Below are positions 19,298-27,672 of a stretch of 49,387 nt of DNA, one piece after another. The stretch covers positions 1-49,387 of the forward strand of contig NZ_ADGX01000057.1 in the NCBI RefSeq assembly GCF_000177675.1, written 5' to 3'. Within the stretch, counting starts at the first letter, position 1. Each line of letters starts with the position of its first letter. The notes under the pieces are model-generated. The model had not been told where the DNA came from. It saw only the letters and a list, made by a program, of their open reading frames with translations, and made no database searches. The translations under genes and the position numbers were made by a program. This stretch comes from Parafrankia sp. EUN1f. Lineage in GTDB: Bacteria > Actinomycetota > Actinomycetes > Frankiales > Frankiaceae.

Positions 19298-19576
19298 ATG
19301 GCGACGAAGAAGGTCACTGTGACGATTCCCGCGGATCTCCTGGACGAGATCCGCGCGGAGGCGGCGGAGCGGGGCCTGTCGGCGTACGTCGCCGACGCGC
19401 TGCGCTTCAAGCGCGACCGGGACCGGCTCCTCGAACTGGTCGACTGGCTGCAGGCAGAACACGGCCCCGTCACCGAGGATGAGCGTGCGGCAGCGCTCGA
19501 CGAGTTTGAGGAACTCGACGCCGAACATGAGCGGCGCCGCACCGCCAGGCAGCGCGACGCCGGAGAGGCGGCGTGA
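19298..19576 (+). CDS. Antitoxin of a type II toxin-antitoxin pair (ribbon-helix-helix, VapB-like)
   Basis: 92 aa from ATG 19298, where the conserved start MATKKVTVTIPADLLDEIR begins; an in-frame ATG at 19286 would add four residues. The first 45 residues have the ribbon-helix-helix pattern (a beta strand, then LLDEIRAEAAERGLSAYVADALR). The C-terminal half is a charged helix that would wrap round the toxin. It overlaps the PIN toxin start by 4 bp (GTGA), a normal arrangement for coupled antitoxin-toxin genes. Such antitoxins usually repress their own promoter, but no palindrome stands out upstream. Confidence 0.82.
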   Translation: MATKKVTVTIPADLLDEIRAEAAERGLSAYVADALRFKRDRDRLLELVDWLQAEHGPVTEDERAAALDEFEELDAEHERRRTARQRDAGEAA

Positions 19577-19998
19577 GGCAACAGACCGGCGAGCGCGGGC
19601 GACGACCTCTCCGTGTCCTCGTTCTGGACTGTGAAGCACTGTCCCTCGCGGTGCGCGGCGATCGGAAGATGATCGCTCGGCTCGACGCCGCGGCGCGAGG
19701 GGAGGCCGAGGTGGTGACCTCTCCGATGACGCTCGTCGAGGCGCACGATGGCCGAACGACCGAACAGCGCTGGGACTGGGTGCTGTCCCGGCTCCAGGTC
19801 GTCGACATCGGGAAGGACGAGGCCCGCCAGGCACGCCGACTCCTGGCCGACGCCAGGTTGCACGGTCACAGGTACGCAATCGATGCCGTGCTCGCCGTCG
19901 TCGCGCGACAGCAGAAGGGGCAGGTCACCGTCTTCACGTCGGACATCGACGACCTGGCGAAACTGGTCCCTGACACGATCGTCGTCAGGCAGGTCTGA
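19573..19998 (+). CDS. PIN-domain toxin (VapC-like ribonuclease)
   Basis: 141 aa from GTG 19573, overlapping the antitoxin stop. The acidic residues of a PIN active site are in place: Asp in VLVLDCEAL, Glu in TLVEAHD, Asp in YAIDAVLAVVA and Asp in VFTSDIDDL. VapC toxins are Mg-dependent endoribonucleases that cut tRNA or rRNA. The N-terminal ten residues are basic and probably disordered. Its actual RNA target cannot be inferred. Confidence 0.85.
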   Translation: MRQQTGERGRRPLRVLVLDCEALSLAVRGDRKMIARLDAAARGEAEVVTSPMTLVEAHDGRTTEQRWDWVLSRLQVVDIGKDEARQARRLLADARLHGHRYAIDAVLAVVARQQKGQVTVFTSDIDDLAKLVPDTIVVRQV

Positions 19999-20016
19999 CG
20001 TCGATCAACTTAGCGA

Positions 20017-20028
20017 ACGAACGTTCGT
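20017..20028. promoter_or_regulatory. Palindromic TetR-type operator candidate
   Basis: A perfect 12-bp palindrome, ACGAACGTTCGT, lies 32-49 bp upstream of the TetR gene start, with a possible -10 element (CTATGCT) at about 20053. It probably serves autorepression by that TetR protein. Confidence 0.55.
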
Positions 20029-20065
20029 ACTTCAAGGGTGAACACCCGGTCGCTATGCTGTGGTG

Positions 20066-20683
20066 ATGGCAGGCCGCCGATCCGTCGCCGCCGCGCTCGA
20101 CACCCGCGCGGCGATCGTGCGATGCGCCGCCGACATCGCCTCGGTCGAGGGCATGGAGGGCGTCACGATCGGCCGGCTCGCCGCCGAGCTGGAGATGAGC
20201 AAGTCCGGCGTGATCGGCCACTTCGGGACGAAGGAGCAGCTTCAGCTCGCCACCCTCGAGTACGCGGTCGACCTCTTCAGAACACGTGTGTGGGATCCGG
20301 TCAGCCACCGACCGCCAGGCCTCGACCGCCTGCTCGCGATCTGCGAGTCCTGGACACGTCACGAGGACAAGCCGGGTTTCCCCGGCGGCTGCTTCATCGC
20401 GGCCGTGACGTTCGAATGGGACGGCCGTACCGGCCCGGTGCACGACGCGCTCGTCGTGACCACGGAGCGCTGGCGCGGCGTCCTGCGCCGGGAGATCGAG
20501 ACCGCGGTGGCCGCGGGTGAGCTCGCCGCCGACACCGACCCGGGGCAGGTCGTCTTCGCCCTGGAAGCGCTGGCCGTCGGTGTCAACCCGGCACGCCAGC
20601 TCCACGGCGACGACCTGGCCCCCGCCTGGGCGCTGCGCGCCATGCACGCGGTGCTCGGAGTCCCCGCGCCGTCGAGCACCTGA
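20066..20683 (+). CDS. TetR/AcrR-family transcriptional regulator
   Basis: 205 aa from ATG 20066 (an in-frame GTG lies at 20060). The N-terminal HTH is clear: TRAAIVRCAADIASVEG, then VTIGRLAAELEMSKSGVIGHFGTKEQL. The C-terminal ligand-binding domain has the PGFPGGCFIAAVTFEWDGR signature of TetR_C_16-like regulators. The upstream palindrome at 20017-20028 suggests autoregulation. The transcript seems to have little or no leader, since a -10-like CTATGCT ends only a few bases before the start. No obvious target operon lies beside it; the next gene is a decayed TetR fragment. Confidence 0.85.
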   Translation: MAGRRSVAAALDTRAAIVRCAADIASVEGMEGVTIGRLAAELEMSKSGVIGHFGTKEQLQLATLEYAVDLFRTRVWDPVSHRPPGLDRLLAICESWTRHEDKPGFPGGCFIAAVTFEWDGRTGPVHDALVVTTERWRGVLRREIETAVAAGELAADTDPGQVVFALEALAVGVNPARQLHGDDLAPAWALRAMHAVLGVPAPSST

Positions 20684-20696
20684 CACTGACCCGTCC

Positions 20697-21103
20697 GGCC
20701 GCCGTGCCGGTGCCGAGGTCTGCACGCTGCCCCCTCCGCTGGGGCCGGGCCTGATGGCCAAGTACGAGCACGAGCTGTCCGCCTTCGATGACCTGGGTCT
20801 CTCGGACGTCGACCGGGACGACTGCCTGACCTATCTGCTGTCCTTCGTCCAGGCCAATGCCCGCGCGGCCCGTGAGTCGGCCAGCGTGGCGGCCGGCCCC
20901 GACGGCGACGACACGCGGTGGTGGGCGCGGGTCGGCCCCCTGCTCGCCCGCGTGCTGGACGAACAGCGCTACCCGCGTGCGAGAGCCGCGTCGGCACGGC
21001 CGCCGGCCAGGCACACGGCAGCGCCCACGACCCTGACCACGCCTACCGCTTCGGCCTCGCCCGCCTTCTCGACGGCCTGGCACCTCTCATCGACGGGAGG
21101 TGA
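20697..21103 (+). pseudogene. TetR-family fragment: 5'-truncated and frameshifted
   Basis: The C-terminal ligand-binding part of a second TetR protein is visible in two frames. The first frame reads PPLGPGLMAKYEHELSAF and continues through TRWWARVGPLLARVLDEQRYPR. A 1-nt shift near 20971-20987 then moves to the frame reading VGTAAGQAHGSAHDPDHAYR and RFGLARLLDGLAPLIDGR, stopping at 21103. Together these give the usual end of a TetR_C_1-type regulator. The DNA-binding half is absent, so this is a remnant, perhaps left by a deletion that joined it to the intact TetR gene just upstream. Confidence 0.7.
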
Positions 21104-21178
21104 CGGGCGTCCTGATCTGCTTGCGCGGCTCGGTGCCGGGGACACCGGTGGTGTTGTTGCGGACAACGGGCGTCCACT

Positions 21179-22909
21179 GTGCTGCCAAGAGGGCGTCGGA
21201 CCGTCGGTCGAGGCGAGGTGACGTACGCGGTCGGTGGGCGTCGGGCGATGGCGGATGGGGGTCGGTGGGCGACGGCACAGTCCAGGACACGCGCGGATGT
21301 ACCGCGGTCCCTGAGCGCCCGTGGCGCCGGGGGCGCTGGTCGGCCTGTCTCGTCCCGGGCTGCGGGGCGCGGGCGTGGCACGCTCCCGGAGTCGCTGTTC
21401 GCGGCATGCGGCGCGGCGGGCCAGGTGCTGGCGGCCAAGGACTGGTCCGCCACGACACTGGATCCGCCTCAGTTCTGGAGCCCGAGCCTGCGGACGGTGG
21501 TGTGCCTCTGTCTGGAGTCCCGGTTCCCGATGTTGGTGATGTGGGGATCGGAGCTCGCCTGTATTTACAACGACCCGTGTATACCTACGCTCGGTGACAA
21601 GCATCCGGCTGCTATGGGCATGTCCCTCCGGCGGGTCTGGCCGGAGGTCTGGGACGAGTTGCGCCCTTTGTCAGCCCAGGTGATGTCCGGGGGCGGGGCG
21701 ACGTGGTCGTCGAACAAGCGCCTGTTGATTCACCGGCACGGCTACCTGGAGGAGACGTACTTCACCTTCTCGTTCAGTCCCATAAGGGACATCTCTGATG
21801 GTGGGCGAATAGCGGGAGTACTGTCGACGCATCAGGAGACGACCCGGGAAGTGATCCGTTCCAGGCGTCTCGCCTGTCAGCGGGAGCTGACCGCCGCCCT
21901 GACGCGGTTGCGGACGCAGCGGTCAGTATGCACTCGCACCCCCTCCGTGCTGGAAAAATATCCGGCGGATGTTCCATACAGCCTCGTGGCGCTCTGGGAC
22001 GGGTTCCCGTCCTTGTCCGCGCCGTTGGCGGTCGCGGCATCAGGGCTGGGAGGGCGACGGGCGACCCGGCGCGCGCTCGCGGTGCTCGGCCGCAGTGGCG
22101 TTCTGCCGGAGGTGGTCAATGCGACGTCGCTGGCAGGCGTACGGGTTGTCTCGCGGCTTCCGGGGTGGGAATCCGTCCAGCTGGCCGACGGTTCTCCCGC
22201 GCCGGAAATCGCGATGATGGTGGCGTTGAGAAACCGCACGAGTGCCGCGCCCGTGGGCCTCCTCGTCATCGGGGCCAGCGATTTGCTTGCCTTGGATCAG
22301 GACTATCAGGATTTCGTCGAGACGATCGCCGGCCAGATCTCGCTTGCTCTGATGCTGGCGCGTTCGCGTGAGGCTGAGCGCACCCGGGCGGCCTCGGCGC
22401 GGCGCAGCTCGCTGCACGACGCTCTCACCGGGCTGCCGAACCGGACCTCGTTCCTGCGGAGTCTCGGCAGGGCACTTCTCCAGTCCCAGCGGAGAGGCGG
22501 TCGTGCGGCTGTCCTTTTCGTCGATCTCGACGGCTTCAAGGCAGTGAACGACACGCTGGGTCATCGCGCGGGTGACGATCTTCTCCGTGAGATCGCGGGC
22601 CGGTTGCGGCGAGCCGTCCGACCCGCCGATGTCGTCGCACGGTTCGCTGGTGACGAGTTCGCGGTGCTCTGCGAGGAGATCGCGACGGTTGGTGACGTCG
22701 AGGCGATTGCCCGCGACGTTGTCGATGCGCTTGCGCTGGCCAGGCGCGGCGACAGGCCGACGGTCGCCGCCAGCGTCGGCGTCGCGCTGTCCGGCCCGGG
22801 GCTCCTTGACCCCGAGGAACTGCTCAACGCGGCTGACATTGCGATGTATGCCGCCAAGCGGCAGGGCCGGGGGCGCTACCTCCTGTACGAGGAGGGCATG
22901 AGGAGTTGA
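21179..22909 (+). CDS. PAS-GAF-GGDEF protein, probable diguanylate cyclase
   Basis: Up to 576 aa. After a Gly/Arg-rich leader of uncertain reality, residues 70-225 form the PAS-like domain (AKDWSATTLDPPQFWSPSLR, then FPMLVMWGSELACIYND and YLEETYFTFSFSPIRD) common in actinobacterial sensor kinases. A GAF-like domain follows (about 240-400). The GGDEF domain begins at LHDALTGLPNRTSFL and contains FVDLDGFKAVNDTLGH. The active-site loop is AGDEF, a variant accepted in active cyclases, and RPAD five residues before it is a canonical I-site for c-di-GMP feedback. There is no EAL domain or membrane helix. GTG 21179 is the farthest start; ATG 21248 is a good alternative. Confidence 0.83.
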   Translation: MLPRGRRTVGRGEVTYAVGGRRAMADGGRWATAQSRTRADVPRSLSARGAGGAGRPVSSRAAGRGRGTLPESLFAACGAAGQVLAAKDWSATTLDPPQFWSPSLRTVVCLCLESRFPMLVMWGSELACIYNDPCIPTLGDKHPAAMGMSLRRVWPEVWDELRPLSAQVMSGGGATWSSNKRLLIHRHGYLEETYFTFSFSPIRDISDGGRIAGVLSTHQETTREVIRSRRLACQRELTAALTRLRTQRSVCTRTPSVLEKYPADVPYSLVALWDGFPSLSAPLAVAASGLGGRRATRRALAVLGRSGVLPEVVNATSLAGVRVVSRLPGWESVQLADGSPAPEIAMMVALRNRTSAAPVGLLVIGASDLLALDQDYQDFVETIAGQISLALMLARSREAERTRAASARRSSLHDALTGLPNRTSFLRSLGRALLQSQRRGGRAAVLFVDLDGFKAVNDTLGHRAGDDLLREIAGRLRRAVRPADVVARFAGDEFAVLCEEIATVGDVEAIARDVVDALALARRGDRPTVAASVGVALSGPGLLDPEELLNAADIAMYAAKRQGRGRYLLYEEGMRS

Positions 22910-22919
22910 GCTTCGCCGC

Positions 22920-23573
22920 CTATGTCCCCAGCGGGCGGCGGGCCAGCAGCTGTGCCTGGCGGCCCCGTTCCCCGTCTGTCGGTGTTCGTACCAGCTGCGC
23001 GACCTCGACCAGCCCGGCCTGCGTCGCCAGCTCCGTGAGCTGGCCGGGTGGCCAGCGGTAGGCGCCGGTCACCCGGTGGTCGTAGGTGTGCACCTCGGCG
23101 TCGGGCTCGTCGGTGGCCAGGAAGCCGAGCAGCAGATGGCCGCCGGGCGCCAGCAGGCGGTGCACCTCCGCGAGGGCGTCGAGAAGGTCGGCGGGCGGGG
23201 TGTGGATGAGCGAGTAACGGCAGAGGGCACCGCTGAGCGTGCGGTCCGGCAGGTTCAGCGCGGTCATCGTGCCCACCTCGAACCGCAACCCCGGATGAGA
23301 GTTCCGAGCCAGGGCGACCATCTCCGGTGACAGGTCCACGCCGAACACGTCCAGCCTCAGCCCGTGCAGGTAGGCCGTCACGTGGCCCGGCCCGCAGCCG
23401 AGGTCCGCGACGGGGCCGGGCAGCGGGCGCACGATATCGGCGAACGCGGACAGCAGCGCACGCTCCAGCGGCTGGCGGTCGAGCACGTCGGCGAAAAGCT
23501 CCGAATACACCTCGGCCACACCGTCATACGCCGCCGCGACGGTCGCCAGATAGCCCGGGGCGGATTCAGCCAT
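22920..23573 (-). CDS. Class I SAM-dependent methyltransferase
   Basis: 217 aa from ATG 23573. Motif I is VADLGCGPGHVTAYL, motif II carries the acidic FGVDLSPEMV, and LLAPGGHLLLGF is the later strand, so this is a methyltransferase 11/25-type Rossmann fold. The substrate is unknown. The frame stays open upstream to 23696, but that part has Pro/Ala-rich noise, while SAPGYLATVAAAYDGVAEVY is the normal beginning. The ATG sits at the centre of an 18-bp palindrome and has no strong Shine-Dalgarno sequence; a GTG at 23591 is an alternative. It converges with the GGDEF gene, leaving 10 bp between stops. Confidence 0.82.
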   Translation of the reverse strand: MAESAPGYLATVAAAYDGVAEVYSELFADVLDRQPLERALLSAFADIVRPLPGPVADLGCGPGHVTAYLHGLRLDVFGVDLSPEMVALARNSHPGLRFEVGTMTALNLPDRTLSGALCRYSLIHTPPADLLDALAEVHRLLAPGGHLLLGFLATDEPDAEVHTYDHRVTGAYRWPPGQLTELATQAGLVEVAQLVRTPTDGERGRQAQLLARRPLGT

Positions 23574-23581
23574 GGCTGAAT
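23564..23581. promoter_or_regulatory. 18-bp perfect palindrome over the methyltransferase start codon
   Basis: ATTCAGCCATGGCTGAAT is perfectly self-complementary and centred on the ATG of the methyltransferase gene. It could be an operator for a dimeric repressor, or chance within a low-constraint 5' end. Confidence 0.4.
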
Positions 23582-23742
23582 TATCCGCCACGAGGCCACC
23601 CGCGGGTGCGGCGGTTGCTGCCGGCAAGGTCGGATGTCCGTGCCCCGCCGCACGGCGACCTGCCGGGGATCCCGCTCCGCCGCGCAGCGCCAGCAACTCA
23701 CATCAATAGCCGCAAATGGGGCGAAAAGTCGCCTGACAGTCC

Positions 23743-23794
23743 GCAAGAAGTGAGGATTTCGGTCGTGCTAGCAGCCGAAATCCTCAATCTTTGC
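23743..23794. repeat. Palindromic dispersed repeat, copy 1
   Basis: The left arm GCAAGAAGTGAGGATTTCGG (23743-23762) and the right arm (23775-23794) pair at 17 of 20 positions round a 12-nt loop containing GCTAGC. The left arm is identical over 20 bases to copy 2 at 44556. The flank CGGAAGCGGCGGCGG also resembles that of copy 2. It lies between the methyltransferase and the end of the sulfatase gene. Confidence 0.75.
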
Positions 23795-23828
23795 TCGGAA
23801 GCGGCGGCGGCCGCCGCGCCCGCCGTGA

Positions 23829-26189
23829 CTATTCGCGGGCGAGCATGGCCTCGGCCTCGCGTTCGAGGTCGACGTACGGCTCACCGCTGACATCGACCGC
23901 CACCCGGTGCAGGGTTCCGCCGGTGAAGGCGAAGGGGGCCTGCCCGCGGTAGTCGGAGGCGACGGCGTCGGCGCCGTCCCGGCCGACGTTGAGGCCCTCG
24001 CCGGCGAGGGTGAACCTGCCGGGCTGGGTCCTGATGCGCCCTTCGCCGACCTTCCGGTCACCGTGGTAGAGGCTGAGAATGCCGGTGGCGACGCCGGGGG
24101 ACGCCTCCCCGTCCTTGTCGAACGAGGCCGCAAGAATGATCTTCTCGCCGGTCGGCAGGGCCTCGGTGGCGACGATCCGCTGCTCCTCACTGCCGAGGAA
24201 GTTGTACACGTACGTCAGCCGGCCGTCCTTCGCATAGAGCGCGTGACCGCCGAAACGCCCGCCGTGGGCGAACAGCACACCGGAGGCCTCCGCGCCGCCG
24301 GGCAGGTCGACGAGCGCGCCGATGGCGTACGAGCGGTTGCGGATGTTGACCGCCACGGACTCGGGGACCTCGGCGCCGCCGGGCCGGTAGACGTACCGGT
24401 TACGGGCCGGGGTGAGCTCGGGGCGCGAGGTGGACAGGATCTCCAGCGGGGAGCGGTCGTCGAGGGGAAACGCCTGGTTGACGCCGGCCTCGTAGAACCA
24501 CCGGCCGATCAGCTCGGCCAGCCGCCAGGGTTCCTGCTCGGCGAGGTCGGTGATCTCGGAGCGGTCGACCTCGGCGTGGTAGAGCTCCCAGGTGTCGCGC
24601 GGGAAGTCGCCCCAGCCGCTGAGCGCGGGGTGGGTGGTGACGGCCTTCCAGCCCTGGTGCCAGATGCCGCGGGTGCCGAGCATGGCGTAGAACTGCGTGC
24701 GTCTGGCGGACGGCAGGGCGGCCGCGTCGAAGCTGTAACGCATGCTCACGCCCTGCAGCGGGATCTGCGTGGCGCCCCTGACCGTCCCAGGCAGCTCGAG
24801 GCCTAGGCAGTCGAGGAGGGTGGGGACGATGTCGATCGCGTGGTGGTACTGGTCGCGGACCTCGCCGCGGGCCGTGATGCCGGCCGGCCAGGCGATGATG
24901 CACGGGTCGCAGGTGCCGCCGTTGAAGGAGTACCGCTTCCACATCTTGAACGGCGTGTTGAAGGCCATGGCCCAGCCGTTGGGGTAGTGGCCGTACGTCT
25001 CGACACTGCCGAGCTTGTCGAGCATGGCGAGGTTCTCGGTGACGTCGTCGGCGACGTTGTTGAAGACCTTGTTCTCGTTGACCGAGCCGTTGGGGCCGCC
25101 CTCACCGCTGGCACCGTTGTCGGAGACCACAACGAAGATCGTGTTGTCGAGCTGCTCGATCTCCTCCAGGTAGGCGAGCAGCCGGCCGATCTGGTGGTCG
25201 CAGTGCGACAGGAACCCGGCGTAGACCTCGGCCATCCGGGCGAACAGCCTGCGCTCGTTCTCGTCCAACTCGGCCCAGGGGCGGGTGTAGTCCAACGGGG
25301 GGAAGGGCTCCCCGTTGGGGCCCGTGCGCGTCTCGGGGGTGCCGATCGGGTTCAACGGCGGCAGTTCGGTGTTCTGCGGGACGAGGCCGATCTTCTTCTG
25401 GCGGGCGAGGATCTCCTCGCGCATCGCCTCGTACCCGGCGTCGAACCGGCCCCGGTACCGCTCGATCCACTCGGGGGGCGCCTGGTGCGGGGCATGGGCG
25501 CAGCCAGGTGCGTAGTAGAGGAAGACGGGCTGGTCGGGTGCGATCGCCTTGACGTCGTCGATGTACTGGATGGCCTTGTCGGTGATGTCGACGCTGAGGT
25601 GGTAGCCGTCCTCGGGCCGGGCCGGCTGCTCGACGGGGTGCTGGTCCTCGACGAGGTCGGGATACCACTGGTTGGTCTCCGCGCCGAGGAATCCGTAGAA
25701 CCGCTCGAAGCCGCGGCCGGTCGGCCAGTTGCGTCTCGTGGAGGCGAGGTTCATCTCGTCCTCCGGGGTCAGGTGCCATTTGCCGACCAGCGCGGTGCGG
25801 TAGCCCTGGTCGACGAGGAGCTCCGCGAGGGTGGCGCACTCGGGCGGGATGTGGCCGTTGCCGTTGGGGAAGCCGATCGAGGCCTCGCTGATGCAGGCCA
25901 TGCCGTTGGTGGTGTGGTTGCGTCCGGTCAGCAGCGCCGAGCGGGTCGGTGAACACAGTGCCGTGGTATGCCACTGGGCGTAGCGCAGGCCGTTCGCGGC
26001 GATGCGGTCGATGTTCGGTGTCTCGATCGGGCCGCCGTAGCAGCTCATAGCCCCGAAGCCGACGTCGTCGAGGACGATGTACACGATGTTCGGCGAGCCG
26101 GCGGCCGCCTTCGGCTGCTCGTACGGGCCCCAGTCGGGCACCGAGTCGCGGACGTCCAGATTGACGACACCGCGGAACGTGTCTGGCAT
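23829..26189 (-). CDS. Type I sulfatase (arylsulfatase family)
   Basis: 786 aa from ATG 26189, preceded by GAGGAG; the frame remains open upstream but without sulfatase character. The alkaline-phosphatase-like fold begins with NIVYIVLDDVGFGAMSCYGG (metal-binding Asp pair). The activation motif is CSPTRSALLTGR with Cys 79, which must be oxidised to formylglycine. GKWHLTPE and VVVSDNGASGEGG supply further metal/sulfate ligands. A C-terminal beta-sandwich extension of about 200 residues (YAIGALVDLPGG, LAGEGLNVGRD) is typical of the large actinobacterial arylsulfatases. No signal peptide is seen. It hydrolyses sulfate esters. The formylglycine-generating enzyme gene lies 338 bp upstream in the same direction, the expected activating partner. 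Confidence 0.92.
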   Translation of the reverse strand: MPDTFRGVVNLDVRDSVPDWGPYEQPKAAAGSPNIVYIVLDDVGFGAMSCYGGPIETPNIDRIAANGLRYAQWHTTALCSPTRSALLTGRNHTTNGMACISEASIGFPNGNGHIPPECATLAELLVDQGYRTALVGKWHLTPEDEMNLASTRRNWPTGRGFERFYGFLGAETNQWYPDLVEDQHPVEQPARPEDGYHLSVDITDKAIQYIDDVKAIAPDQPVFLYYAPGCAHAPHQAPPEWIERYRGRFDAGYEAMREEILARQKKIGLVPQNTELPPLNPIGTPETRTGPNGEPFPPLDYTRPWAELDENERRLFARMAEVYAGFLSHCDHQIGRLLAYLEEIEQLDNTIFVVVSDNGASGEGGPNGSVNENKVFNNVADDVTENLAMLDKLGSVETYGHYPNGWAMAFNTPFKMWKRYSFNGGTCDPCIIAWPAGITARGEVRDQYHHAIDIVPTLLDCLGLELPGTVRGATQIPLQGVSMRYSFDAAALPSARRTQFYAMLGTRGIWHQGWKAVTTHPALSGWGDFPRDTWELYHAEVDRSEITDLAEQEPWRLAELIGRWFYEAGVNQAFPLDDRSPLEILSTSRPELTPARNRYVYRPGGAEVPESVAVNIRNRSYAIGALVDLPGGAEASGVLFAHGGRFGGHALYAKDGRLTYVYNFLGSEEQRIVATEALPTGEKIILAASFDKDGEASPGVATGILSLYHGDRKVGEGRIRTQPGRFTLAGEGLNVGRDGADAVASDYRGQAPFAFTGGTLHRVAVDVSGEPYVDLEREAEAMLARE

Positions 26190-26527
26190 GGCCCAACTCC
26201 TCACGCGCGCGGCGGTACCCAGCCCCCGTGGCGGTACCCAGCCCTCGTGCACGGCGCCGGCGAGCGGCGGCTGCCAGCAGTCTCGGGCCTGCGTGGGCCG
26301 GCCGCCTCCCGGCGCGGGCGAGCGCGAGCAATGCCCGATACGCGGCCAGAGCCGAGGACCCGCTCGGCGCGGGCGCGTCGCAGCCGCGGTCGCGCGGTGT
26401 ACGTCTGAGCACGGGGTGCCGCGCGGGCGAAGAACTCCCGGATGTGCGCCGCCAGGGTGGTCGTGTCCAGGCCGCGCTGGGTGGCTCATCGGTTCCTCAG
26501 TTCTGGGCGGGGCGGCCGTCGGGCCGG
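26190..26527. other. Spacer between sulfatase and FGE genes with direct repeats and a coding-like remnant
   Basis: Contains two 19-bp direct repeats (26211-26229 and 26230-26248) just upstream of the sulfatase ribosome-binding site. At about 26390-26480 the minus strand has an open stretch with nearly all third positions G/C (RGLDTTTLAAHIREFFARAA). It has no credible start and could be a gene remnant. No promoter is obvious. Confidence 0.45.
26211..26248. repeat. Two 19-bp tandem direct repeats
   Basis: GGCGGTACCCAGCCC followed by CCGT, then the same 15 bases followed by TCGT. One mismatch between units. Confidence 0.85.
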
Positions 26528-27576
26528 TCAGCGGATGACGCAGCGAAAGCCGAGGTGACAGGTCGCGGTGTCCTCGCTCTGGGCGCTGCGGGCGGCCGGT
26601 CGGTAGCGCAGGCAGTAGTTGGGCGCGCACAGGTGCGAGCCGCCCTTCGTCACTCGGCGCGGGAACCGTTCCGCCGGTGCCGGTGCCGGTGCCGGCGTCG
26701 CTGTGGTCGCGGTCGCGGTCGTGGTCGCAGTCATGGCCGCGGTCGCGGCTGGACGGTCGACACGCGGGTTGCGCGGAGCACAACAGGGCCGGGGGCGGGG
26801 TCCGGATGCCGGTCGGTGTAGTGGTCGGCCGTCCACTCCCATGTGTTGCCGGCCATGTCGTACAACCCGTAGCCGTTCGGCGGGAACGAACCCACCGGTG
26901 TCGTACCGGGCATCGGCTGCCCCGCCGACGCCGGGACGTACTGCCAGGGAAAGGCGCCGTGCCAGGTGTTGGCCATCCGCCGCCCCTTCGGCGTGAACTC
27001 GTCGCCCCAGGCGAAGACCGCCCCGTCCAGGCCGCCCCGGGCGGCGAACTCCCACTCCGCCTCCGTCGGCAGGTCCTTGCCCGCCCACGCCGCGTACGCT
27101 GCGGCATCCGCGAACGCCACCTGCGTCACCGGATGCCGTTCCCGCCCGTGCACCGTGCTGCCCGTGCCCAGCGGCCGGTGCCAGCAGGCCCCCGGCTCGT
27201 ACGACCACCAGCGCCGCCAGTCGTCCAGGTCCACCGGACCGGACGTCATCCGGAAGACCAGCGCCCCGGGCACCAGCCCGGCGGGGTCGGCGCCCGGGTA
27301 GTCCGCCGGGTCGACCTGCCGCTCCGCGACCGTCACATGGCCGGTCGCCTTCACGAACGCGCGGAACCTCGCGACCGTCACCGGATGCTCGTCCATCCAG
27401 AACCCGTCCACCGCCACCGGATGAACGGGCCGCTCCTCGGCATAGAACTCATCGGACCCCATGAGGAACGTCCCGCCCGGGATCCGCACCATGCCCTTGG
27501 GGGACCGCGTGCGCTGGGGGGACCGCACGTTTCCGGCGCTGTGCTCCGGCTCGGCTGGGGCGCTCACGTACCCCAC
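26528..27576 (-). pseudogene. Formylglycine-generating enzyme (sulfatase-modifying factor) with an apparent frameshift
   Basis: FGE converts the Cys of a CxPxR sulfatase motif to formylglycine. From GTG 27576 (GGAGG upstream) the first frame shows [34 protein letters not shown] and [16 protein letters not shown]. At the C-rich run on the coding strand (G-rich at 26786-26800) the frame is lost, giving a premature end at 26731. The next frame continues with CCAPRNPR and then [19 protein letters not shown] to GFRCVIR at 26528. That segment holds the two active-site cysteines (CxxxxC). Adding one C restores a full protein of about 349 aa. A Thr/Ala/Pro simple-sequence insert lies between the halves. 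Sequencing error is possible. It lies in the same direction as the sulfatase. Confidence 0.8.
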
Positions 27577-27672
27577 CGTGCCCTACCTCCGCGCATCGAG
27601 CCCGCAGCGACCCGCGCCAGGCGGCCGGCGGCCTTCGGTCCGAACGGGCTCGCCCGCCTTGGCCGTGCGTTC

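Noticed and set aside
21100-21597. Separate plus-strand gene before the GGDEF protein
   Set aside because: Overlaps the PAS coding region in another frame and shows no domain.
26190-27107. Upstream extension of the sulfatase frame
   Set aside because: The conserved sulfatase start and an ideal GAGGAG site place the start at 26189; the extension overlaps the FGE gene in another frame.
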